Assembly (NCBI GenBank): GCA_000708835.1
Contig: DF236979.1
Coordinates: 124,001 to 188,000 of the forward strand
Source of the DNA: Klebsormidium nitens
Lineage: Eukaryota; Streptophyta; Klebsormidiophyceae; Klebsormidiales; Klebsormidiaceae
DNA length: 64,000 nt
Direction of reading: 5' to 3'
This document shows, one piece after another, positions 1 to 21,700 of the stretch (within the stretch, counting starts at the first letter, position 1; each line of letters starts with the position of its first letter). The translations under genes and the position numbers were made by a program. The notes beneath the pieces are model-generated. The model saw only the letters and a program-made list of their open reading frames with translations, was not told where the DNA came from and made no database searches.

Positions 1-11116
<11,116 letters not shown>

Positions 11117-12416
11117 ACGCCCTATCTTGGTTAGAAATCTGATCAACTGTGGTGGTGATTATTGCTGCTATCAAGTCCAGGCGCTGAACATGTGTACAAA
11201 ACTGAACCACTTGCCAGGCGTCAGGTCATTGTAGAAGGGCTCGGTGTTGATATAGGTGGGTACAATAGCTCGGAGGCACCAAAAGCAGTGGTGTTTTCGA
11301 ATCAAATGGTCATTGAAGAGGCTGTGCAATCGGGACGAATAAAAGGCGGCTGGGCACAACAATGAGCGATAATTTTTGTGCCTGACCTTGTACGCATTTA
11401 GGGGGTTTCGCTACTAATCCGGAGCTCTCACGTCATTGGCGGCCCGGCCATAAACCAATATGATGTTATGCACGCACGTGATTGATATGTCACTAACTCA
11501 ACCGCGTAATGGATCCCGCCCTGCCCTGAATCCCTACTAAGAGTCGAATTGCAAGGCTACGAACTTTGGCGCAGGCCGGCTAGTCGGATGGCTTGCGCGA
11601 TGCGCCGGCGTGGCGGGCGGCCACCTGCCAGTGAACGACTAGGAAGCAGCGGCACTGGAGCCGGTGCTATATCTCATACTACCTAGTCGATATCATTGGA
11701 TACTTTCGTAATAAGTAGACGTATATTCAATAAGTGAAATGCATGGTATGACTTTCTCATATGCTTGAGGGCGCGCGACATTGAATTAATGCGCTACACA
11801 TCTTTATAACGAGATTTCAATTAACGACGCCGCATGGCCCCGATATGCCATGAGATCTAGCTCGGCTGCAATACCCGTTCATAATCCCAAAAAGCGCTAC
11901 GACCAACAAACCGGAACAGCTCGCGGGCCAGGGTCATATGAACATTTCACGTTGAGCATGATTGGACAGGTGAGTCCGCCCTAGTAAATGTTTATTTTGA
12001 CCCTTGAATCACATACCGCAAAGCAATTCCTTAACTCTAACCCGGGAGATCGAGTTTTGCCGAATGCCTGGCGCTATGTTGAACCTTGGACCAGGTTCGA
12101 CGGAACGATCCTGACCTTCATTGCACATCGTGATCACAATTTGGTTCACAATCTGTAGCAAGACGTTAGATAAAGTACCTGAACCATCCCCTGTCAGGTC
12201 GTGCAGAACGGTTGTAATGACTGTCACCTGCAATCGACTTGCTGAGTGACTTAGCTACAATATAGTACATGCGCGAAACAGAAAAGGAAAAGCAACCTGT
12301 CTATTTATATAGCTTGCGACCCTAACCTTCACTTTTTGGATATCTGGCGAGCCGAAGGGAAAAAGTTCAATGGTTCAATGCCGTCTGTAGTTGATCGATC
12401 CAAGGTAGCCACGTGC
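11117..12416. other. Spacer between two convergent genes
   Basis: It lies between the 3' ends of the malic enzyme and SCP2 genes and must contain both 3' untranslated regions and poly(A) signals. No reading frame here resembles a known protein, and I see no RNA gene. AATAAA-like signals are not distinctive enough to call. Confidence 0.6.
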
Positions 12417-14070
12417 TCATAGTTTCGACGGCTTGGGGAAGATGTCGGGCGTAAACTTTTGAGCTGCTTTCATTGAGCCTTTAATCCTCATCTTCCCCCT
12501 GCAAGCGCCAACCAAAACCAAGTATTAAGAGGGACATCTGGATCCGCTGGGTGTTGGACAACATTGCAAACGCCTCTGAGCAACGGGTCTGCCCAACCTG
12601 TCCAACAATCTGTCCGAACGTCTGGCAATCAAGAGAGTCGATGAGAAAAGAACATACAGATGACTGCAATTTCGTTGGATTTTGGAAGCTACTCTGTCCT
12701 CTGAACGAGAAGGCTGCTCGACTCTCGGGCTCCCGCCTCGATTGTGACATCTTCCAGGTGTTGGTATTGGAAGGTGTGGTTTGGAAACCATTCACAAAAG
12801 TACTTGCCAGAAATGAAAGCTGTTCGATCAAAACTTCATTCTCACCTGATGAATGCCATCTGAGGATTCAACTTCCCAGTTGCAACAGCCACGAAATCTT
12901 GATCGGCAAAGGAGAAGGTTGCGTCTGGCTTTCCTCCCTTGTATGCCCCTGCAGGCCATTTAAGTCCCTTACAATGAGGAGCCAGCACCACAATCGAAGA
13001 GGTACCTTCAACAAAGAAAATGACGGAGGCGCAAACAAAAATCTGGCCACTCAAGCAGTGGCTTCATCCTCGACAAAGAATCAGAAATTTTGGGCAGCCT
13101 ACCTTTGTACACGTTGCCCTCTTTGAGATCAATAACAAACGACTCTTCCTGAAACCCGAGCTTCTGCAGAGGAAAGGCAGTCATATGGCATCAGATGGGG
13201 CCTCTGTACGAGTTTGACACTTCTGCAAGTTTCAAATGGTACATAAACATGTAGAACAAGGCACCAAGTAGCATGAACACAGTTGATGTACTGTCTCAGC
13301 CTCCTCCATGTCCGCCCAAGAGCTTCACCTTCCAGTAGTGAGGGCGAAGAATTTATGGATCCTAACCCAAGAAGAGAATTATTGATTCTCTCAGAGTGAC
13401 ATACCACCCTCCCAAGATGTCTTTCAAAGGAACATCTGGCCATTCACAACTGCTCTAACATCCCATGATCATCTGCATATTCCCAGGTGTATCCAATTGG
13501 CGGCCAATGCTGCAAGCGAAGCGTCATGTAGAATGCAATGTGAGCTTGTTACTTAAAAGGTTACGTAGCACAAGGAGCAATCCTGTGCTGGACCAACACA
13601 ACAAAGCTGCTGAGTCAGGGGCTTTTAGGAACAAGAAAACCTCACCTTTTCTCCAATGTTCATCTGATACACTAAGCCAATCTTCTCAAGTAGCCCCTTC
13701 CCCTCTGGACCCTTTATGTGTTCCTGCCATGCATCAGGAAACCAAGTCATCGAGCTGGCATAAGTGTCCAGAATAAATGATGCTCCATAGCCCCTTTCTG
13801 CAAGATCAACATTTGAACCACAATTACTTTAATGTTTAGTTCCAGCTCTTACTCGTCAATGTGCAGCTAATCTCCTGTACAGTTAGCTGGGGAGAAACGT
13901 GAAGATGCTGAGGTGGTGCAGCAGACACATATGAGGTGCACCGCTTCGAAGCAATGAGATGTGGAAAGAAGGAGAAACGCTAACAGTCCAACCTTCATCA
14001 TGTCCAAAAGAGCTGCTGACTTCAGCTTCGAAGACGACGCAAGCTTCTCGCCATCTCCTTGAGCCCCCAT
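12417..14070 (-). CDS. SCP2: Sterol carrier protein 2 (SCP-2), single-domain, peroxisomal
   Basis: Five exons on the minus strand: 14070-13993, 13723-13646, 13163-13103, 12948-12846, 12498-12417, giving 133 residues. The product is a small lipid-transfer protein made only of an SCP2 domain, like the plant protein of about 123 residues. Seen in order: LKSAALLDMMK (16-26), EKIGLVYQMNIGEK (39-52), KLGFQEESFVIDLKEGNVYK (53-72), GGKPDATFSFADQDFVAVAT, then GKLNPQMAFIRGKMRIKGS, and QKFTPDIFPKPSKL at the end. The terminal SKL is a type 1 peroxisomal targeting signal, so it should act in the peroxisome matrix on acyl-CoAs or sterols. The start is the ATG at 14070; the frame is open further upstream but has no ATG there. 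It is divergent from the coiled-coil gene, 832 bp apart. Confidence 0.95.
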
Positions 14071-14902
14071 GGCTTGCTTCCGAACACCCTGCTGTCCGCT
14101 TGAAGACCTGCTAAATGATGCCACCCAGCGCCGCCCAGCCTTTCAATCTGAACAAATTCAGGCTTTTGCTTCCCCCTTGAAATATTGTACCCTTAACAGA
14201 AAGCAAGGAGCGGAGAAAGATGCAGCTGCGGTGAAGCTCCAGAGTTGTCTATCTTTATATGTATAGGCTAAAGCAGCATTTCGAGCTTGAAGAATACCGA
14301 GTGTGCAGCACTGGCAGCCTCAGGGGCGTCTGCGAATCCAATCTCGAGCAGAGTACTGCTGACGAGGCTTGCAAGAATGAGCTAGGGTTTTCAACTAGGG
14401 CAAGCGCCCTTTTCCATTTCAAGAAAAGCAAGCGGTTGATCTCAGCCGCTCATTGAACATGTGGGTAACAGATCGACGCCTCAGGGGCAGCCTGACGGCT
14501 CACATGGTCATTGGTGGCGAACAGGTTTGCAATCATCGTGCTGCGTGCACACGTGATTCTGGCTGGGATCTTCAGAGTGGATATTCAGAGTGGATAATGG
14601 AGTCCTCACATTGCGAGTCAAAAGGCGACTAGGCGAGAGGAACGTGGAAGAGTGGCAGACGACGCCTCTAGAGCCAGCATTCGTGAATGCAATTCCTATC
14701 GCGCGACAAGGCGCTGCCTGGAGGGAGAAATGTAAAAACAAGTTTTTGGAGAAAGTGCTGCTTCGAAGCACTTTCTTGATAGGTGCGGACTGTTGTGTTG
14801 GGAGAACTGCAGATTCGCTCACGGAGGGTCCACGTTTTGCCTGGCTAGGAGTTGGGCTGGTTGCTTAAAAGCTTCGTAGTAAATAGACCAGAGCCCTCTG
14901 AA
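14071..14902. promoter_or_regulatory. Shared upstream region of SCP2 (-) and the coiled-coil gene (+)
   Basis: These 832 bp lie between two divergently read start codons, so they must contain both promoters and 5' untranslated regions. I recognise no clear TATA box or named operator. AGAGTGGATA occurs twice in direct repeat (about 14574 and 14587), and AGCACTTTC/GAAAGTGCT form a small inverted repeat near 14753-14775. Confidence 0.5.
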
Positions 14903-16246
14903 ATGAAGCCAATGGCAATGAGCACAGCGTGTCTGAACCTGGCTCTGAACATCTGCATTGCCCCACTTTTGATGGTCCTTTCTGTGAGCGAGTTCTTCTT
15001 CCCAGAGACCGTCAAGAATGTCAAGGACTTTATAGTGGTAAGCAACCCAATCTATGGATTCGGTCTTGCGGACATCAACAGCAAGCACTGCGGTCCGTGG
15101 TCTTCTGAGACTGAGAGAAATCCATGGGGACTACATTAGCTGGCAGCATTTGCTTATTTGAGAATGCTGTTTGGACTGGTACTTGATTGTTGATATTTGA
15201 AACAGCAGCAGACCTTCTGGCCGCTGGATAAAATAGGTGTCAGGAATTCAGGATGCCCCTTGGCTGAACCCTCAAACACCACATTAGGGGCTGGCTCGTG
15301 CAGATGATATGACTGCCGGGATTTCCTTGCCGAATGCAGACTCCTCCTTTCTTGATTGGAAAGCTTGGTTGTCCGATGCCCGTTGCCCCTGACCCCCCTT
15401 TGCTGTCTTGGCCGCCCACTGATATCTCAGGGACCGCTCTCTGTGCAGATTGCCATGCGGCCTGACTTGGAAAACGAGGTCCGTGACAGGCGCCGCCCGA
15501 GCACCCGCGAAATGCTGCTGCGCATCCAGGCTGACCTGCGCGAGCTGAAGTCTGCAAACCGCTCCGAGCCTGAGCTGCATCAGATTCATGAACTGCTCAA
15601 GAGGACGGAGGAAAGGGAGGCGCACGTCAGGGACCTGCTCAAGAAAGGCTGGTCGCGGGTGCGTGGAGCCCCCTGTTTTTTCTGACACAAACCCCTTCTT
15701 TTCAGGACTCCTGGCAGCATTAAGAAAGAAGTCGGCACCAGTTCTCTTTGAAAGCCCCTTCATTCATTGCGGAGTGCCTGCGCTGTCCATGCTGCCACAT
15801 GAAGTGTTTCCTTTTGCAGACAGCTCGCAACAATTGCCATGTTGGAATCTACGCATATTCGAGTAACAGCACAGCTCCGTCATGACCTGAGAGAGTTCTG
15901 GTTGTGATGTATTGGGCTGGCAGTTTGATACAGGCGCTTTCGTTGTCGAACATGAACGGGGCAATCCGTGATTGCACTCCCTTTGGTGCTGAGATCCCCA
16001 GTGGGTAATATGACAAGGACAGACTTACATAGGTGCATAATCTTTGGATTGCAGGAAGATATGATGGTCGGAGCGCTGGCGCAGACAAAGGAGCGACTGA
16101 AGCGGGAGTTTGTGGAAACCAGACGGCAAGGCAAGAAGGTGGACGAGCTCCTGCAGCGACTGGAATCGTCGGTGTCGACGGACGGTTTCATGGTTGAGAG
16201 CGGAAGCACCACACCAATCAGCAGGGCCGGCAGCTCATCAATGTAG
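14903..16246 (+). CDS. Small protein with one N-terminal membrane segment and a coiled-coil tail, function unknown
   Basis: Three exons: 14903-15037, 15449-15658, 16055-16246. All joins are phase 0 at GT-AG introns, giving 178 residues. Residues about 10-32 (CLNLALNICIAPLLMVLSVS) are hydrophobic and could be a signal anchor. The rest is highly charged and helical in look: LENEVRDRRRPSTREMLLRI, ELHQIHELLKRTEEREAHVR, then KERLKREFVETRRQGKKVDE and a Ser-rich end (ISRAGSSSM). I do not recognise a family. The case for coding rests on three consecutive in-phase exons with good splice sites, exonic base composition and an ATG start; no homology supports it. A further 5' exon cannot be excluded. Confidence 0.72.
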
Positions 16247-18738
16247 CTCTGAGATCAGTACCGTGTTTGAATTCTGTCTTGGTATGCAGCAGTGCGAGGG
16301 CTCAATGAAGACGTGAAGTTGGCCCATGAAAGTGCTTGTTGCCAATTGGTAATCGGCAGAAGATCATGCGTTGCTGCACTGTATAAAGAGATGAAAGACG
16401 CTACCTTTGAAATGAAGCCTCAATGTAGGTAGGATGGCGTGAAAGTGGGTGATTAATAGTAGGGGCGGGGCAACCAAATCTCATGAATGAACCGTAGGGT
16501 AGACTGCTACAGGCCCGCCTACATACCGCCACTAGAAGAGTTGTTCTGTGGGTCGGCTTGTGTCTTGGTCGCACGCGTTTGAAAGTAGGTGGGTCGACGA
16601 CAGCGGTGTTGACAATTGTCCAGCTGCCAGTGCAAAACAGTTTACTCGTTAGGCAGACTTTCTAGCTGCCTTTTATAGATTACCGTAAGCTCAGATATAC
16701 CGAATATGTAGGACACTCAGTTACAGTTGAAACATCTCACAGCAATTAAATTCTATATGAATGCTGGTAGAAGGGCCCGCCACTTTGTCAATTGACTCTT
16801 TGGGCAGTGCCATGATCTGAGTGCATGTAACTGGTGAGTTCAAGTTACTCAGTAAGCGCCGCAGGCCGCCTCTCTTAAGTCAAGCTGCATGCCGGATCGC
16901 TCAGCTGGCATTATTAGAGATTGTAGTTCCGGGCACACTGCACTTAACGACCAGATAATATCACCACATGCGCGCCAGCCAGCACCGCGGGCCCGCGGCA
17001 TGGGGTTGGCGCAAGCTTTGATTGAGCATGGCCGGATCAGACTCCCATATTCCCGGCATGCGGCCCCGGTTTAACGCACAAGCTACCTATGGTGGGTCCC
17101 GGCCGAGTCGACTTCGACTCAAACCGCGACGAAAATGTGGGACCCGGTATCAAATTTCGTCAGTAGTACCGGCGGTTCACGTTACGACGACTCGGACTTC
17201 CGTAACATGTACCCAACGAGTACTTTCAAAATCTTGCTCGGCCGTAACCGAGTGTCATAATGGTGTAACAGAGTGTTTTGATTTACACTTTGACAGAAGC
17301 ATAAAAATGCCACACTATGAGGAGGCTTATGCAGCTTATAGAAACCTTTGACAAGCAAAAAAAAATGTTGAAAGGGCGTCATTAGAGGTCCTTTGAAGCT
17401 CCAACATCATGTTTTGTTCAGGACAAATCTCAAGAAACAGCATAGGAGGCGCAAAGTGGGCCGCCATTGTTGATTTTTGCAGAGCGCCTTTCCTTACACT
17501 GCTCTATCAAATTCCTGCACTCTCCTTTCAGTCTGGGTACCGCGGTACTCCTGCGTGGTTCAAGTCGGAAGTTCCGACCAAGACCATAAATTTCATAATC
17601 GATGTACGCGCAGACTCGAGCGGTACCGTACCTCCGCATAGTACGCACTTGACCGTTGATCGACGTGTCAGAAAAAGTTCAATTCATGAACTCAGACCTG
17701 ATTCTCAAGTACTGCCGAGTACGGTCGTCAGTGCCGCGTACACAATTCGTCGCGACACGTAACACCGGTGTAAGAAATTTGAGACCGGACCGTCGCGCGG
17801 TCGATACCGTCGAGACCCACCATAGGTAGCTTGTGCGGGGTAAAAGCTAGCAGCCTATACCTATTTCATGTATCCATGCCGCGCCTGACACATATATGTA
17901 CATGGAATCCTTGAAAAGCAACGACTCATTATTCATGTTATCATGCATGTGGAAAGGCATGCAATGAGGTTATGGCACATGCATGCCGCAAGGTAAGTAC
18001 ACCTATCTGCAATTTCATGCATGGCGATCATCCGTTATAGCGCAATGAGTATTCAAAATAGCCATGCAACTTGAGGCTCCAATTGACTGAGTCGAGTGCC
18101 TCAATCCACCCGCAGCTCACTCTTAACGTGTTTGATCCGCTTCCAGCCCTGCCCTACTGTGCCAATCTTGGCCATACCAACCTGAGAACTCAGATGCGCG
18201 AGGTACGACGGCGCACAGATCTGCAAATCATCACTGAAGTTCTGTGCCGGCTTGAAAGTGCTTATGCGGGCCTGACCGTCATGTCGGAGCTTTGTTGTCA
18301 ATCAAGAGTGGACGCTGAGCAATACCACACGAGACCTTCTTATTGAATTGAAGCTGTACAAGCTGTAGGCGTCAGCCCGTTGACTGACTGCGATGCCCAC
18401 AAGCGGTTTGCAAAAATAGCAACAGGTCTCGAGTCAACACCAACCTTTACGTCGTGTAAGCAAGATTGGCCCGCTAAATCTGACTTCTCAAAACGGCATC
18501 CGCAAACATAGAAAAGGTACTTCTTGCTTCAAGCCGCCGACCCCTTCCACAGCGTCGATTCTCATGTAGGTTGTGCTTAGGGTTAAAAATGGTTGTTGAG
18601 TCGTCCTCCATCTTGCCAGAATCAGCAACCTCGCCGACGGATGGCAAACAATAATCATTGTTGTTCTATCGCAGGTACAGAACAAATCTGTTCACACACA
18701 CACAAAGCTCCTCCCCCCGCTCCAAAGAGCGACGTTTT
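16247..18738. other. Spacer between coiled-coil gene and 5'-nucleotidase 3' end
   Basis: About 2.5 kb without a supported gene. It includes the inverted-repeat element at 17076-17836 and A+T-richer DNA with many ATGCATGC-like palindromes (for example around 17940-18025). Open frames here have neither protein-like composition nor consistent splice sites. Confidence 0.6.
17076..17836. mobile_element. Short element with 23-bp terminal inverted repeats (MITE-like)
   Basis: The 23 bases from 17076 (GCACAAGCTACCTATGGTGG, then GTC) are repeated exactly in inverted orientation at 17814-17836. Inward similarity continues weakly (for example ATCAAATTTCGTC on the left against TCTCAAATTTCTTAC on the inverted right). 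The 761-bp interior has no transposase-like frame. This is the structure of a non-autonomous DNA transposon. Flanks read TTAAC on the left and GGGGTAAAA on the right, with no clear target-site duplication, so the superfamily is not assigned. Confidence 0.7.
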
Positions 18739-21700
18739 TCACCCCCCAGTGGCGACTCTTTGCCGCTCATCGGCTGCAATTAGCAGATCTCCTGGTTCTC
18801 CGGAGAAAGCAATGGCTTCCCACGAGGCGGCGTTTTCTTCTGGGGGGGGCGGCTTGTGGGGGAGGCTGCTCTCGGGCCAGAGTTCGCTCCGGTCGTGAGC
18901 AAGGGACTGCAGAAAAAGGAAGTTCCGATAGAGCAAGGCAGCAATGGCAGACGACAAGGAGCAACGTATAAGAACCAGGTTCTTATAAGTCTTTTACTCT
19001 GTATTATGGTGTCATTGTATTCAATGAGGGAATGCTGCAACTGTTTCGGAAGATGTTGGTGAGGACGGTTCCCCGCAAGAGCAAAAGTACGATTTTACAA
19101 ATGAACAGTTAAGATGTGAAAATCGGTTTGAGCTGCCGTCTTCATCAGAAGAACGTGCGGTGCTGACATCAAACACATGGTAAAAGAGCTGCAAAAGTGA
19201 CACGTGGCAAAACGCGAAGTGGTCAGCCGCGCTGTGGTGTACTCAAAAGCACAAGTAATGCCCCCTCGAAGAGTATGAGAGAGTGAGTATATTGTGAGTA
19301 TATGGTGCAAGCAAAAGCTCAACGAGAAAAAACGAGTGACGTCACTTGTGACGCCATCTGACGTCAGCCCTTACCTGGTTAGGTGACCTGAAGTACATGA
19401 ACGGTGTGTAGCGCAGGAAGTTGGAGACTCGGGAAGTGTAAATGTCAGCGTATCTGGCGCAAGAGCAAAGCAGAGCTGATCATTAGAAAAGCATCGATAG
19501 TCCGACGGGATAAGGCGGCAGCAATTGGCGTCCACCAAAGGATCGGAGACTTTGGTAACAAAGGCTCCAAATTTGCTAAGCACATGCATGTGTGGAACTA
19601 TCAAAGAGTTGCACAAATCCAAAGCCCACATGGCAAGAGCGCGAAAAGCGCAAGCGCATGCACATGAGCTGTTGTCCACATTAGAAATCATCATCCTCCC
19701 TCACTTTCATCAAAAAGGAGGGTTTACACTTCCCTCTTGATGATTTCGACTCGGCATTTTTACTTTCCCAGACCAACTATCAGCGTGCGCGCAACAGCGG
19801 GAGGACATTGGGTCACACTCGTCTTTCACAAGACGCGAGCAGTACTTGTCTTTCTCGTGGAGAGGATGTTGTGTTATTTGTGCAGTTAAAGGGTGTCAAG
19901 GTTAGATGGGCTTACTTTTCGATCTGGCGTGTTAGATGGCTCTTGTCATTTAGCCCGGCTCTTGATAGGTAGCCCCACCTGCGAGCAAAGCCGCAGAGCT
20001 CAGGCTTCAGTCGTACTCTTACAGTCATTCAAGCGACCGAGATGAGACTAGGCACCAGCCCTCCGTCTCAATTACTTCTCACCGTTTCTGGAGGCGCTAG
20101 GTTGGAGTTTCGCTGCCCGCACTTTGGCCTTGACAAGGAACGAACGAGTGGCATGGGAGCACGGCAAGGGAAGCAGGAAGAGGAAAGCAACGACGAGGTT
20201 CTCTCGAAAGCCGCTTGACAAACCCCCTTTTCGCCTTGGAAATGTAACAAGTGCAGATATGATCAGTAAAGTTGCAGATGCGCAGTCGAGATTGCTCTTC
20301 GACGCCACCCCTTGGTTGCAAGGAGGGGAACCAAAGAAGCACGAAAGAACGTACAAGAAGCGCAAACGATAGACAATGCGGCTCAGCCGTTTACTTGCGA
20401 ACCTGTAGTTGAAATAGTTGCCATGAAGACCCAAGGATGGACAAGACAAAAAGGAGGATTGAAACAACCGAAGGCAAGTAGAATGGAAGAATAAAGGGAC
20501 ATCAAAAGATGAACTCGAATGAGAGGCTTCACTAAAATAGAAAGGACAGAAGCTTCTAAGGCGGAGAAGAATACAACCAAAGGCATCAGAAAGGATGAGA
20601 GAGAAGACACAATCCCGGGCTTTCCTGAAACAATTGAACTGAAAGCATTAGAATCGCTGCCCGCATGGACGCACCTCTTGTTGAAGTACTCTCCGTCGAC
20701 CTCAAGCATCGGCACGATCTTCTTGTCCAGTTGCTCCATCAGCAGCAGGAGTGTCGTCATCTGTTTCGTCAGCTCCTTCTCGCTCAGCGCCGTCGCCTCG
20801 TGCGTCTTTAAAGGGAGACGCGCCGGTATGGACTTGTCAGCCTTTACCTCGATGAAGCTCGTTTGCCAAAGACGTTGATCAAGTGAAGTGATCAGAGAAG
20901 CCAAAGACACTTACGGAATAATTTGTCGATCCAGCCAAGGACGGTGGGACTCATACTCGGAAGTTGGCGTGTTGATTTGGTTCAGAAGTGTGTCCGCATG
21001 TGAACCTAACAATCAAGATAATCACAGAAGACAAGTTCCGGCTTCAAGTTGGCGTCAGGATGACAATTGTTACTTCAAGTACTCAGACTCGAACCGTACA
21101 TATTTTGACGGTACTCTGATGGGGACTTATGCACCGTCCATCCGTTTGGGACTTGCATGTTCTACGCCCATTTCCAGCCATCTTATCTGTGCTCAACAAA
21201 CTGCTCGCTGGCCTCGAATACGTGGAACAAAGCCAAGGGGTTCCAAGCCTGCGAGTCTGAGCGCACTCTCATTCTTCCTCGCTTACGGAGATCCTTCGTG
21301 ACCGCTGTAACACATCCACCCACTTAGCTGATTCGTCAAGCCCCCACTTTAAGCGACCCAATCAACAGACGACTTTCGTCGGGTTTGGAGAACCTGCCCA
21401 CCTGTGCGTCCCGCCCGTTGCCCCGCCTCTGCAGCGCCAGCCGCAGCTGGTTGAACAGATCCCCCACGCGCTCCTTCTGGTTCATCAGCTGCACCAGCCG
21501 CTCGCGGTGCGCACGCCCGCACGCCAGCGCGTCCACCTGCAACGTCAGCGCCACGTCAGCAAAGCCATGCCACGTCAGCTCAGCGACCCGCTGGTTCATC
21601 AGCTGCATCAAGCTCTTGCAGTGCGAGCGCCTGCACGCCAGGCGCATCCACCTGCCACGTCAGCAACGTCAAGTCACGTCAGCTCGACGTCAGCGCCGTC

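Noticed and set aside
12551-13126. A 191-codon open frame on the plus strand
   Set aside because: It lies antisense to two SCP2 exons that match the family precisely, and its translation has no protein-like pattern.
13724-13803. An open minus-strand extension upstream of SCP2 exon 2 reading GYGASFILDTYASSMTWFPD
   Set aside because: A splice to its own upstream AG would put exon 1 out of frame and hit a stop, while the acceptor at 13724 gives an exact match to plant SCP2.
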